This document shows positions 16,119 to 25,715 of a stretch of DNA of 64,000 nt, one piece after another. Made by a program: the position numbers and the translations under genes. Below the pieces are notes generated by a model. That model was not told the origin of the DNA and searched no databases. It was given only the letters and a program-made list of their open reading frames with translations. The stretch lies in contig CAZUXT010000004.1 in the NCBI GenBank assembly GCA_964624145.1, forward strand, positions 62,001 to 126,000, in the 5' to 3' direction. Source of the stretch: WJMT01 sp964624145. GTDB lineage: Bacteria > Acidobacteriota > Aminicenantia > Aminicenantales > Aminicenantaceae. Numbering within the stretch: position 1 is the stretch's first letter; every line of letters starts with the position of its first letter.

Positions 16119-17393
16119 ATGAAGTACATTGAAAAATCAGTAAGAATTGCAGAAAGAATATCTTCTCCATTCCTTGATTGTTTTTTAAAATTCATCGCTC
16201 ATAGAAAAAATCTTGACTCTTTCATCCAAAGCAGAGAAGACAAGAAAATAAGGAAGTTGGAGAATCCAAAAAAATTTCTTGTTGTTCCTGACATAAATAT
16301 AGGAGACGCCTTAAACCATCAAGCCTTTATTGAAAAGCTAAAACAATATCTACCCGGATCAAAAATCCATTATATCTATAAAAAAAAAGCTTTTCCTCTT
16401 GTCAAATCAAATCCTTTTATCGATGTGCATCATCCCCTTCTTCAAAGCAGTGTCACTCCCTCTTCAGAAGACCTTGATATTTTAAAAAAGCTCCTAATAA
16501 GAAATAAATACGACATCATTTTTAATTTTTGCCCCTATCTTCCATTCTCTGCTTTAAAATACGGGAAGGCAAAAGTCATACACCCTATAAGATTCATGGC
16601 CAGGATCATAAGGGCCTACTGTTCAGAACACCACAAAATGCATATTAGCTTTCAATTAAATCAATTTGCAAAGGAAATGGCTCACAGAATCAATCCCTCA
16701 GGATTTAAAGAAAAAACCAGTGAAGACAGCTCTTTCACATACAGATTGTATACTGATAAAGATGTGTATATCAGAGCAGAGAAAACCGCTGAGAAAATTG
16801 GAATCCTACCGGATAAGAAAATTATTTTTTTTAATCCGGATTCGTCCTCTCCATACACCTTAATCCCCTTACAAATGCAGGTTCAAATTCTGAAAGAAGT
16901 TCTTTCCATGCCTTCTGTGGGTCAGGTCCTTATGAACAGAGGCCGGTCATACAGGAATATCGAAAAAAAAATACTCCATCAACTCACTGAGGAATTAAAA
17001 AAGAAGGTCCTGCTTTTCCCCCTGGATACCCCTATAGATGTTTATGCAGCCCTTACTGACAAAGCGGATTTATACATTTCAGCAGATACGGGTCCCATGC
17101 ATATCTCCGCCGCAGAAAAAATTATAACAGACTCAGAACAAAAATTCAGAAACCAAACCGCACTGATAGGGATATTCGGCGCCACTCCAAGCAGGCTTTA
17201 CGGATATGATTCTTTCTCAGATAAGCACATAGATTCTGCTCAGAACGCTCCGGCAAAATCGTTCGAAGGCCATCCCCCCTGTAAAAACATAACCTGCGTT
17301 AATAAGGCTTTTAAAAACTGCTCTGAAATCAAATGTTTTGAGGGAATCGATCCTGAAGAGATAACCGCTTATATCGAATCCCTTGTTCACTAA
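16119..17393 (+). CDS. glycosyltransferase family 9 (heptosyltransferase-like)
   Basis: This 424-residue cytoplasmic enzyme resembles LPS heptosyltransferases. The N-terminal Rossmann half contains FLVVPDINIGDALNHQAF and the IHYIYKKKAFPLVKSNPFID block. The C-terminal half has the donor-binding stretch DLYISADTGPMHISAA and TALIGIFGATPSRLYGY. The end of the protein contains several Cys residues (CKNITCVNKAFKNCSEIKC), a pattern often seen near the C-terminus of GT9 proteins. It likely adds a sugar to lipopolysaccharide core or a related glycolipid. It follows the sulfatase-like gene by about 100 bases and converges on rpoD. The ATG has only a weak ribosome-binding sequence. Confidence 0.83.
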   Translation: MKYIEKSVRIAERISSPFLDCFLKFIAHRKNLDSFIQSREDKKIRKLENPKKFLVVPDINIGDALNHQAFIEKLKQYLPGSKIHYIYKKKAFPLVKSNPFIDVHHPLLQSSVTPSSEDLDILKKLLIRNKYDIIFNFCPYLPFSALKYGKAKVIHPIRFMARIIRAYCSEHHKMHISFQLNQFAKEMAHRINPSGFKEKTSEDSSFTYRLYTDKDVYIRAEKTAEKIGILPDKKIIFFNPDSSSPYTLIPLQMQVQILKEVLSMPSVGQVLMNRGRSYRNIEKKILHQLTEELKKKVLLFPLDTPIDVYAALTDKADLYISADTGPMHISAAEKIITDSEQKFRNQTALIGIFGATPSRLYGYDSFSDKHIDSAQNAPAKSFEGHPPCKNITCVNKAFKNCSEIKCFEGIDPEEITAYIESLVH

Positions 17394-17414
17394 CCTGACC
17401 TATTCATCATCCAG
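17394..17414 (-). repeat. intergenic motif copy (ends ATAGGTCAGG on the minus strand)
   Basis: It lies immediately after the GT9 stop codon, in the 22-base space before the rpoD stop. It matches the copy at 14071-14091 at 18 of 21 positions when read on the minus strand. Confidence 0.5.
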
Positions 17415-17415
17415 A

Positions 17416-19077
17416 TTAATCATTCAAGAAAGACTTCAATTTCTGCCTTCGACGTGGCCCTCTTAACTTCCTTAGTGCCTTGGCTTCAATCTGTCTTATT
17501 CTTTCTCGTGTGACTTTAAACTGCTGCCCGACTTCCTCAAGAGTGTGTTCATTACCACTTCCCAACCCAAAACGCATTCTGAGAACTTTTGCCTCTCTTT
17601 CCGTTATGGAATCCAGAACTTCCTCTATTTTCTCTTTTAATGTAATGTTTACAACAGTCTCAGGAGGAGAGGGGAGGATCTTGTCTTCAATAAAATCACC
17701 TAACTGGCTGTCGTTGTCCTCTCCTATGGGAGTTTCCAGAGAAATAGGCGCCTGGGAAAGCTTAATGATTTTTCTCACTTTATGGATCGGCATATCCATT
17801 CTTTTGGCCAATTCCTCACATTTTGGCTCCCTGCCCCTTTCTTGAACAAACTTTTGAGATTGTTTGATCAGTTTATTGATAGTCTCGATCATGTGGACAG
17901 GGATTCTGATAGTCCTTGCCTGGTCACAAACAGCTCTTGTTATTGCCTGCCTGATCCACCAGGTGGCATAGGTCGAAAACTTGTATCCTCTTTTGTATTC
18001 GAATTTACTGACCGCCTTTATCAATCCGGTGTTCCCTTCTTGAATCAAATCCAAAAAATGAAGCCCTCTGTTGATATATTTCTTAGCAATTGAAATGACT
18101 AACCTTAAATTTGCCGCAACCAACTCTTCCTTGGCCTGATCGCTCATCTTCTGTTCCATCTTAATGGTGCGCATTATCTTCTTCATTCCATCAAAATCAA
18201 GCCCCACCTCTTCCTGCATCACATGAATCAGTCTTTCTGTATCTTTTATCTGCTTTCTTATGATGAGTTTCTTTTTTCTCTTTCTTTTGCGCCTGTACTT
18301 GGCCTCCAAATCCTCCTTGATCTCTTCTAGCCTGTTAATCCCTTCCAGTTTTAACCGCAAATTCTCAGTAGCTCTCTCAATAATCTCAGGCTTGATCTGG
18401 AGAGACCTCAATAATTGATTTATTCTGGAAAGAATTCGGAGGCGTTTTATGCTTCTCTTATCAGATCCAGGTATCTGTTCAAGTTTTGAATACCCTTCCT
18501 TAATCTGAGAGATTATGTCGAAAATCCGGTCTTCTCTTGCTTCCTGAGGCTCACCTGAAGCGTTGCCTTCATCATAATCAAACATATTGTTCAGGATTCT
18601 TTTATGCAGTTCATATCTGTCTCTGACATCACAAATCAATTCAAATAAAAAAGGAGTCTCAGAAAGCGCTTTTATAATATTTCTTTCACTTCTTTCAATC
18701 TGTCTTGCCAGAGCGACTTCACCTTCTTTTGTTAAAAGAGAAATGCTTCCCATCTCCTTTAGATAGAGTTTTACAGGGTCAGTCGTTCTTTCAATCCCCC
18801 TTATCCGTGTTTTTTCAGGTTTTTTTGGACGCTGCTTGATTTCTCTTTGTTTGTTTCTGAGTTTAATCTTATATCTATCCAAGGATTCAATAAATCCATC
18901 AAACTCTTCGTCAGTGTCAAATCCTTCCTCAAGCAAACCATTTATCTCTTCTATAAAGAGATACCCTCTTTCTCTTCCGAGCTGGAGGATCTTCCTGATT
19001 TGCTCGTTTTTTTCAGAACTGTACTTCTTTTTCTTTTTTACCTTGGTCTGAGTGAAGAACTCCGGATTACTTGCCAT
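17416..19077 (-). CDS. rpoD: RNA polymerase primary sigma factor RpoD (sigma-70)
   Basis: This 553-residue protein has all regions of a primary sigma factor. Region 1.1 is near residues 20-80, and 1.2 near RGIERTTDPVKLYLKEMGS. A non-conserved insert with a Lys/Arg-rich run (RRKRKRKKKL) follows. Region 2 (LVISIAKKYINRGLHFLDLI) includes the -10 recognition helix FSTYATWWIRQAITRA. Region 3 lies near LNKLIKQSQKFVQERGREP. Region 4 carries the -35 recognition helix-turn-helix TLEEVGQQFKVTRERIRQIE. It directs housekeeping transcription. AAGGAG lies upstream of the ATG. The gene diverges from the trehalose genes and is not in the usual rpsU-dnaG-rpoD arrangement. Confidence 0.97.
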   Translation of the reverse strand: MASNPEFFTQTKVKKKKKYSSEKNEQIRKILQLGRERGYLFIEEINGLLEEGFDTDEEFDGFIESLDRYKIKLRNKQREIKQRPKKPEKTRIRGIERTTDPVKLYLKEMGSISLLTKEGEVALARQIERSERNIIKALSETPFLFELICDVRDRYELHKRILNNMFDYDEGNASGEPQEAREDRIFDIISQIKEGYSKLEQIPGSDKRSIKRLRILSRINQLLRSLQIKPEIIERATENLRLKLEGINRLEEIKEDLEAKYRRKRKRKKKLIIRKQIKDTERLIHVMQEEVGLDFDGMKKIMRTIKMEQKMSDQAKEELVAANLRLVISIAKKYINRGLHFLDLIQEGNTGLIKAVSKFEYKRGYKFSTYATWWIRQAITRAVCDQARTIRIPVHMIETINKLIKQSQKFVQERGREPKCEELAKRMDMPIHKVRKIIKLSQAPISLETPIGEDNDSQLGDFIEDKILPSPPETVVNITLKEKIEEVLDSITEREAKVLRMRFGLGSGNEHTLEEVGQQFKVTRERIRQIEAKALRKLRGPRRRQKLKSFLND

Positions 19078-19294
19078 TCAGAGACTTTCTCTCCTTTTTA
19101 TGTGCATTTGAATTGTCTGGTTTCTTCCTGATAGGTCTTCTCTATCGTCTATGAAAAGAGCATTCATAGGTCTGAAAAACATATGGAGCCGTATAGGGTA
19201 CTATGAACTGTATTTCTCACTGGCTATAGATTATCTCATATTCTCAGATAAGAATCAAATTTTCCACCTCTTTACAACCTCTCAGGCCTTTTAT

Positions 19295-19323
19295 TTGACA
19301 CATAAAAGCATTGATGCTATAAG
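19295..19323 (+). promoter_or_regulatory. sigma-70 promoter of the TreT-like gene
   Basis: TTGACA (19295-19300), exactly 17 bases, then TATAAG (19318-19323) give a near-consensus promoter. Predicted start is about 19330, that is 37 bases before the ATG at 19367. It lies inside the longer possible reading frame that begins at 19151, which argues against that upstream start. Confidence 0.75.
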
Positions 19324-19366
19324 TTACAAAACATCTAAACTCGAAAAAATCACACGGGAGAGAGAG

Positions 19367-20599
19367 ATGAAGAGCATCGATGACTACCTGCCTATAGTCG
19401 GTGAAAAAATAATAGGTCAAATCCATCAAAAGGCCCATAGGTTGATAAACAAACACATCGTTCACATCAACTCCACTGCCCATGGAGGAGGCGTGGCTGA
19501 AATACTGAATAACCTCATTGTCCTTCTGAATGACATAGGAGTTGATACAGGATGGAGAGTCCTGATTGGCCCCTCTGATTTCTTTACGGTCACGAAAAAA
19601 TTCCACAACGCCCTCCAGGGTAATTCCATAAATCTATCAAAAAACAAAAAGTGTCTCTACTTGGAGACTAACAACAGATTCTCCAGGTTTACGCATCTGG
19701 ATCATGACTGTGTTATCATTCATGATCCCCAACCCCTTCCTCTTATTAAATACAACAAGAAAAGACAGCCCTGGGTCTGGCGCTGTCATATAGATATCAC
19801 AGAGCCAAACGAGAAATTATGGGAATTTATCAAGACCTTTATTCTCAGGTATGACCTGATGGTCATATCCAGCGAACGATTTAGAAAGGATGATATCCCT
19901 ATAAAACAGTATATCATTCATCCCTCCATAGATCCTCTCTCCACAAAAAATATGGACCTCAGTGAAAAAACAATCAGCACAACACTGGAAAAATTCAACA
20001 TCCCCACTGATAAGCCTATAATCAGCCAGGTATCAAGGTTTGACCCATGGAAAGACCCGGAAGGAGTGCTCAAGGTCTTTGAACATGTTAAGGAAAAAAT
20101 CGACTGCAGACTTATTTACTGCTACAACATGGCTCCGGATGATCCTGAGGGCGTTACTGTTTACAGCAGAATGAAAAACACAGCAAAGAAATATTTACAG
20201 TCAGGGGACGTCAAGTTTGTTCTGGGAGACAACCAGGTCCTGGTCAATGTTCTGCAGAGGATATCCGCAGTCGTACTTCAAAAATCGATAAGAGAAGGCT
20301 TCGGCCTAACCGTAAGTGAAGCCCAATGGAAAGAAACTCCTGTCGTTGCCTCAAATAGAGGAGGCATCCCTGAACAACTAATAGATAATGAAACCGGCTT
20401 TCTGGTAGAACCTGATGATATCAAAGGATGCGCAGAAAAAGTCATAACCATACTCAAAGATAAAAAGCTTGCCAAAGAAATGGGCAAAAAAGGAAAAAGA
20501 AACATCAAGGAAAATTTTCTGATTACCCGACACCTCAATGATTATCTCACACTTCTCATCGATGTTCTCAACCATAATCTTGGCTATCCTCTATATTAA
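19367..20599 (+). CDS. treT: trehalose glycosyltransferring synthase-like GT4 protein (TreT-like)
   Basis: This is a 410-residue GT4 enzyme. The start at 19367 is chosen over an in-frame ATG at 19151 for three reasons. GGGAG lies six bases upstream, a strong promoter falls between the two candidates, and the shorter product begins MKSIDDYLPIVGEKIIGQI as TreT proteins do. Typical motifs are VHINSTAHGGGVAEILNNL near 27, VIIHDPQPLPLI near 115, SQVSRFDPWKDPEG near 218 and KSIREGFGLTVSEAQW near 305. The family makes trehalose from a nucleotide-glucose donor and glucose. The OtsA-OtsB fusion follows, so two routes to trehalose lie side by side, which suggests an osmotic or stress role. Confidence 0.85.
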   Translation: MKSIDDYLPIVGEKIIGQIHQKAHRLINKHIVHINSTAHGGGVAEILNNLIVLLNDIGVDTGWRVLIGPSDFFTVTKKFHNALQGNSINLSKNKKCLYLETNNRFSRFTHLDHDCVIIHDPQPLPLIKYNKKRQPWVWRCHIDITEPNEKLWEFIKTFILRYDLMVISSERFRKDDIPIKQYIIHPSIDPLSTKNMDLSEKTISTTLEKFNIPTDKPIISQVSRFDPWKDPEGVLKVFEHVKEKIDCRLIYCYNMAPDDPEGVTVYSRMKNTAKKYLQSGDVKFVLGDNQVLVNVLQRISAVVLQKSIREGFGLTVSEAQWKETPVVASNRGGIPEQLIDNETGFLVEPDDIKGCAEKVITILKDKKLAKEMGKKGKRNIKENFLITRHLNDYLTLLIDVLNHNLGYPLY

Positions 20600-20613
20600 G
20601 CTGGAATCATCCA

Positions 20614-20628
20614 CCTGACCTATCCAGG
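20614..20628 (-). repeat. intergenic motif copy (GGATAGGTCAGG)
   Basis: On the minus strand this reads CCTGGATAGGTCAGG, a shorter version of the motif at 14071 and 17394 that lacks the central six bases. It lies 14 bases after the TreT-like stop codon. Confidence 0.4.
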
Positions 20629-20687
20629 TTCAAAAGGTTTGAAATTAACTGCCTAAACGGTTAAGCTATGAATGGGTAAGCAATCTT

Positions 20688-22895
20688 ATGGGTAAAAACA
20701 AATCTTCAAATAACAAACTTATCATAATTTCCAACAGGCTTCCTGTAACCGTAAGCAGGAAAAAGAACCAGATCATAATAAAGGAAAGCCCGGGAGGACT
20801 TGCTACGGGTCTCCGCTCCCTCAAACAAAAGAAAAAAGTACTATTCATAGGCTGGCCTGGTTATATCCCAAGGAACAGCAGGGAGAAGAATTATATCCAA
20901 GAATGCCTTATCAAAAACCACCAGTGCTATCCTGTTTTCCTTTCCCGCCCTGAACTGGAAAAGTATTACTATGGATTCTCAAACAGAACCATATGGCCTC
21001 TGTTTCACTATTTTTCTTCGTTGAGTTCTTTTGAGGAGCTGGAATGGAAATCCTACAAGAAAGTAAACCAGAAATTTTTACAGATAATCATGCAAATGGC
21101 TGATTCTGACAACACATTCTGGGTCCATGACTATCATCTTATGCTTCTTCCTGAATTGATACGAAAAGTATTTCCAGAAAGTGCCATAGGATTTTTCCTT
21201 CATATCCCTTTTCCATCATCAGAAATATTCAGAATACTACCCTGGAGAACGGAAATTTTGGAAGGACTGTTGGGAGCTGATCTTATTGGATTCCACACAT
21301 ATGAATACGCAAGGCACTTCTTAAGCAGTTCATTAAGGCTTCTGGGTTATGAACACGAATTCGGTTCAATTGCCATAAACAACAGAATGGTCCGGGTAGA
21401 TAACTTTCCCATGGGAATCGATATTGAAAAAAACAACCGGCTCCTTGCTGATCCCGAAGTCCAGAAAGAAACGGAAAAGAGCAGGAAACTCTTGGGAAAA
21501 GAGAATAAAATCATCCTTTCCGTTGATAGACTTGATTATTCCAAGGGTATCCCTCACCGTCTCAAAGCATTCGAACTCTTTCTTGCGAAAAATCGAAAAT
21601 GGCATAAAAGAACGACCTATATTATGCTGTGCGTGCCGTCAAGAACAAAAGTAAGCCATTACAAACTGTTGAAAGAAGAAATCGACAGACTTGTCGGAAA
21701 TATAAACGGAAGATTCGGGACTCCGACCTGGACACCTGTCAATTATATATACCGCTCACGGCCGTTTAAAAAACTCTTCTCTCTGTACTCAGCCGCAGAC
21801 ATTGCTCTGGTAACTCCTGTAAGAGATGGCATGAATCTGGTTGCCAAGGAATATGTGGCTGCAAAAAAGGATAACAACGGAGTTCTTATCCTGAGCGGAA
21901 CCGCCGGAGCCGCAGAGGAGCTGGGAGAAGCACTGATAGTCAATATCCATAATAAAAACGAAGTCGTTGATGCGATCAAAAAAGCCCTTACCATGCCGCA
22001 GCAGGAAAAAATATCCCGCATGAAGATCATGAGGAAACGCATCCTGGAATATGATATAAAATACTGGACCCGGAGTTTCATAAAAAGTATTGAAGAGACA
22101 AAAAATATCCAGGCTACAAGAGAACACAGAAAATTAAACCAATACGGAAAAAAAGAAATTTTATCTCATTACAGAAAAAGCAGGAAAAGACTTCTCCTTT
22201 TCGATTATGACGGAACCCTGATCTCATTTTCAAAGAAACCCGAAGATGCCAAACCGGATAAAGAATTAAAAAAACTGCTCATCTCTCTATCAAGCAACGC
22301 CAATAACCATATGGTCATAATCAGCGGAAGGGATCGAAACACAATGGAACAGTGGCTCGGGGATATCAACTGCTCCCTGGTGGCCGAACACGGATCATGG
22401 ATCAAGATACTTCCGAAAGGCGAATGGCAAAGTCAGGTCAGTATTCCTTTCCAATGGAAAGACCGGATCATGCCCATCCTAAAAAATTACGAATCCCGGG
22501 TCCCTGGCTCTTTTGTTGAAGAAAAAGAATTCGGCCTTGCCTGGCATTACAGGAATGCCAGCCCTGAGCTTGGAAAAATCCGGTCCCATGAACTATTTGA
22601 TAATCTCAATGAATTTTTAGCAAACACAAACCTCCAGTTAATGCACGGAAAAAAGGTCATAGAGGTCAGGATCGCCGGAATCAACAAAGGGATAGCTGCG
22701 GATCATTTTCTAAGAATGAGCGATTGGGATTTCATCCTCGCACTGGGTGATGATTGGACTGACGAGGACCTTTTCAAAGCTCTGCCGGAAGGAGCTTTTT
22801 CCATAAAAATAGGGTTCGGATCCACTAAAGCCAGTTTTTATATCGAATCTCCAAAAGCCTGCCGGGCTCTTCTGCGCGAATTATCCAAATCCTGA
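20688..22895 (+). CDS. bifunctional trehalose-6-phosphate synthase/phosphatase (OtsA-OtsB fusion)
   Basis: This 735-residue cytoplasmic enzyme makes trehalose in two steps. Residues 1 to about 470 form a GT20 synthase that joins UDP-glucose to glucose-6-phosphate. It has KLIIISNRLPVTV, PGGLATGL, FWVHDYHLMLLPELI, IGFFLHIPFPSSEIFR, SVDRLDYSKGIPHRL and RDGMNLVAKEYVA. Residues from about 500 on form a HAD-type trehalose-6-phosphate phosphatase. It has LLFDYDGTLI (nucleophile Asp), VIISGRD and GDDWTDEDLF near 687. The fused order is known in several phyla and in eukaryotes. There is only a weak ribosome-binding sequence before the ATG at 20688. It is probably transcribed with the TreT-like gene 88 bases upstream. 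Confidence 0.94.
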   Translation: MGKNKSSNNKLIIISNRLPVTVSRKKNQIIIKESPGGLATGLRSLKQKKKVLFIGWPGYIPRNSREKNYIQECLIKNHQCYPVFLSRPELEKYYYGFSNRTIWPLFHYFSSLSSFEELEWKSYKKVNQKFLQIIMQMADSDNTFWVHDYHLMLLPELIRKVFPESAIGFFLHIPFPSSEIFRILPWRTEILEGLLGADLIGFHTYEYARHFLSSSLRLLGYEHEFGSIAINNRMVRVDNFPMGIDIEKNNRLLADPEVQKETEKSRKLLGKENKIILSVDRLDYSKGIPHRLKAFELFLAKNRKWHKRTTYIMLCVPSRTKVSHYKLLKEEIDRLVGNINGRFGTPTWTPVNYIYRSRPFKKLFSLYSAADIALVTPVRDGMNLVAKEYVAAKKDNNGVLILSGTAGAAEELGEALIVNIHNKNEVVDAIKKALTMPQQEKISRMKIMRKRILEYDIKYWTRSFIKSIEETKNIQATREHRKLNQYGKKEILSHYRKSRKRLLLFDYDGTLISFSKKPEDAKPDKELKKLLISLSSNANNHMVIISGRDRNTMEQWLGDINCSLVAEHGSWIKILPKGEWQSQVSIPFQWKDRIMPILKNYESRVPGSFVEEKEFGLAWHYRNASPELGKIRSHELFDNLNEFLANTNLQLMHGKKVIEVRIAGINKGIAADHFLRMSDWDFILALGDDWTDEDLFKALPEGAFSIKIGFGSTKASFYIESPKACRALLRELSKS

Positions 22896-22911
22896 TTTTT
22901 ATTTTTCATCT

Positions 22912-25563
22912 CTATCTGTTCCATCGGTAGGTGGCTTTAATGAGAAAAATATTATCTCCGGGGGCTGTGAAAAGGTCTCTCAGATCACGGCCGAACAAGA
23001 GGTCTCCGGGATTGGAATAATCCGAGCGGTTCTGGGTCCAGACAAAGTAAAGAGTCGAACCCGGATGATATTCCCACCTGAAAACCATGGTGCCCCTTAA
23101 GGATTTGAAATTAAAATCAGGGTTATAAAATGAAAATTCAGACGCGGGTCCTGCTCCGTCCGGGTCTACATGATAGTATCCGTCCTCATATCCTATGGAA
23201 GACTCTCCCTCTCCATACCGATTGTATTCAAAAGCCTTTGGCTCGGCCAGCTCCTTAAAGTCATCATATTCTCCGACCGCAATAAAAGGCTGGAGATAGA
23301 GCTGAAGAGTGACTCTCGGGGTAAAAGTCCAGTTAAGCCTTATTTCCGTATACAGAGTGTTTTGTTTTATGCCTCCGAACACATACCTTGTCCCATATGT
23401 TTCTGTCATCAAAGGATCATCCACCCGGGTCACCCACATGATGTCAGATTCCTTGATATAAACACCGGGACCTACAGAGAGGCTTATATTGCTGAGCGGC
23501 TTCCAGTTTAAGGAAATCCCTGAACTTAAAGAAAATCCCTCATCCGGCCTTTTATAAAAGCCGTTTTCCATAGAAAAAACCACAGCTTTTCTGCTGTCGC
23601 TTGAAACGCTAATATCAATTTCATAGCCGGAAGGCACCAGAGCCAAAGGCCCCCCTCTGGTCAGTGTTTTGCTGTACGTCTCAGGATTGTAAGCGAGCAT
23701 GGTTTCAAAACCCCAGTAATTGAGAAACTCCCCCTCGAACAAAGCAAGAAAACCTTCCCATATCTTGTTCCCGCCAAAGTCATAATTTCCAAACGGACCT
23801 CCGTATACAAGCCAACTGCGGAAAACCTTGCCCGGATGGGGCTGAAAATATCCGGCTAAAAAATGAGCGTTGATGACATCCGAAGATGATGATTGAAATC
23901 CGATATCATTGGGATCAAATCCGGGGGATAATGCCCCGAGAGCAAAAGATAACAGAAAATTTCCCCTTTGCTTGGCCAGTTGAAAACGGCCGCCCCATCC
24001 GCTCATGTGAGTGGCCTCTTTGTTTATTTCAACATGGGAAGCATCCGGTCTTTGAAAATAATGAAGAGAAGAGTTTTGAAGGCGGTAAATCGCAGCCTGG
24101 CTGCCTTGGACACGGGTACCTCCGGCCCACGCAGAGACTACCCAGGTTCTTTTCTTGTCCAGATAGGACCAGCCGTCCACGGCCAGAGAAAAAGCATCCC
24201 TGTTCAGCAAATCGTCCAGTGTCTGGTTTTCCAGGTCCCTGTTGACTGAAGAAACCAGGAAACCGATTCCCTGGGCTCCCTCATTGAAATCTTTCTGCAC
24301 GCGGAGCGCTCCGTAATAGGTTAAAGGCTCCACTACTTCCTGATAACATGTGCCTCCGGAATCAATCTCTGCATATTCCCTGGATGTCAGCGCATTGACG
24401 AATCCAATGTCCCATCCGTTAAATATCTTTCCCGTGAGTTTAAATGCTCCCAGAATGGTAGAAGCCTCAGGATAATCCACATAACCCTCCCTTGTCACAG
24501 GTCCCTGAGGAGCTCTTCCAATACGACGGCTGTAGAAAAGTGAAGGGGCAGGCCAGTTGATATTGGCATTCACGTGAACGCCGCCCCTTCCGAAAGCATT
24601 GAAAATATTGGCTCCTTCTATAAAAAAAGGCCTTTTCTCTTCATAATAAGTCTCATACGCACTCAGATTTATGACAGCAGGGTCGACTTCTACCTGGCCG
24701 AAATCCGGATTGACCGTAGCATCCAGAGTGAGATTGCTCTTCAATCCCACTTTAAAATCAAATCCGATATCCCCCAAAAATTCCCCTCCCGTTTCAAAAG
24801 GATTCCCTTCCTGCTTGGGGCTGAAATGCGCCTGGCTTACCGCATAAGGAAGGACCTCAATATGCATGCCCGGGTCGATCCCTCTGATTCCCCTAAGTTC
24901 CGCAAAACGGGATACATAAGCACTCTCTTCTTTAGGGATCCAGACATAAGTGAGTCTTTCATTTTTTCGCAGTATCACTCTGCGAAAATTAACTCCCCAT
25001 ATATATTCATCCTTTTTGGGAAAGCGGAGCTGGTCAAAGGGGATTTTTATCTCCACACTCCATCCGTCTCCATTTAAACGAGAAGCCCAATCCCAGACGC
25101 CGTTCCATGTTGTATCACTGTCTATATCATTGTAAAGCGTCCAATCCACGATAGAACCCGAAGGATTGACAGCAAACTGGTAGCCTGTTCTTCTATCAAA
25201 GTAGGGATCCACTGCAAAAATAAACCAGTCCGAGTCCACAAAGTCATCCCTTCGGCCCAGGCGCCCTAGGATCGATTCCGGTTCTGAATCATAAAGATAG
25301 GCAGCCACATAAAGAGATTCATCATCATAGGCAATCCAAACACGGGTCTTCTCCGAAGGTTCAGCCCCGTCAATAGGGTCTGTTTGTACAAAATCCTTGA
25401 ATCCATCAGCCTTCCACACTTCTTCTTCAAGAACTCCGTCTATTTTTATGGGTTCCCTTGCCCTACGGGCCGTAACCGGCTTGGGCTTTGGAGCCTCTAC
25501 TGATTTTGCGGTCAGCAGCAAAGGCATTGAAAGAATAATAAAAATCCACAGCGCGTTCTTCAT
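22912..25563 (-). CDS. DUF5916 outer-membrane protein with N-terminal CBM9-like domain
   Basis: This is an 883-residue protein from ATG 25563. That start has AGGAGG upstream and opens a clean signal peptide (MKNALWIFIILSMPLLLTA); an in-frame start at 25599 would precede it by 12 codons. A carbohydrate-binding (CBM9-like) domain follows (about 35-230, EPIKIDGVLEEEVWKADGF and DSDWFIFAVDPYFDRRTGYQ). The DUF5916 region comes next, with VNPDFGQVEVDPAVINLSAY and YEEKRPFFIEGANIF. It ends in a long beta-barrel terminating in IKATYRWNR. It is probably an outer-membrane channel or receptor. A paralogue ends the window at 62665-64000. Confidence 0.9.
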   Translation of the reverse strand: MKNALWIFIILSMPLLLTAKSVEAPKPKPVTARRAREPIKIDGVLEEEVWKADGFKDFVQTDPIDGAEPSEKTRVWIAYDDESLYVAAYLYDSEPESILGRLGRRDDFVDSDWFIFAVDPYFDRRTGYQFAVNPSGSIVDWTLYNDIDSDTTWNGVWDWASRLNGDGWSVEIKIPFDQLRFPKKDEYIWGVNFRRVILRKNERLTYVWIPKEESAYVSRFAELRGIRGIDPGMHIEVLPYAVSQAHFSPKQEGNPFETGGEFLGDIGFDFKVGLKSNLTLDATVNPDFGQVEVDPAVINLSAYETYYEEKRPFFIEGANIFNAFGRGGVHVNANINWPAPSLFYSRRIGRAPQGPVTREGYVDYPEASTILGAFKLTGKIFNGWDIGFVNALTSREYAEIDSGGTCYQEVVEPLTYYGALRVQKDFNEGAQGIGFLVSSVNRDLENQTLDDLLNRDAFSLAVDGWSYLDKKRTWVVSAWAGGTRVQGSQAAIYRLQNSSLHYFQRPDASHVEINKEATHMSGWGGRFQLAKQRGNFLLSFALGALSPGFDPNDIGFQSSSSDVINAHFLAGYFQPHPGKVFRSWLVYGGPFGNYDFGGNKIWEGFLALFEGEFLNYWGFETMLAYNPETYSKTLTRGGPLALVPSGYEIDISVSSDSRKAVVFSMENGFYKRPDEGFSLSSGISLNWKPLSNISLSVGPGVYIKESDIMWVTRVDDPLMTETYGTRYVFGGIKQNTLYTEIRLNWTFTPRVTLQLYLQPFIAVGEYDDFKELAEPKAFEYNRYGEGESSIGYEDGYYHVDPDGAGPASEFSFYNPDFNFKSLRGTMVFRWEYHPGSTLYFVWTQNRSDYSNPGDLLFGRDLRDLFTAPGDNIFLIKATYRWNR

Positions 25564-25669
25564 GTGTATCCTCCTGATTTTTCCGTCTCTCTTCAGCATC
25601 TTTATCCTGTTTTTCCTATTTACTATACGGAAAAAAAATACATAAAGTTGCCTCTAAATTAGAATACCG

Positions 25670-25698
25670 TTGGGATAGTCAAAAAGTTATGATATATT
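25670..25698 (+). promoter_or_regulatory. possible sigma-70 promoter of the M24 peptidase gene
   Basis: TTGGGA (25670-25675), 17 bases, TATATT (25693-25698). The predicted start near 25705 falls very close to the GAGGAG ribosome-binding site at 25704-25709, so the exact promoter is uncertain. Confidence 0.35.
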
Positions 25699-25715
25699 GA
25701 ACAGAGGAGATTTCA

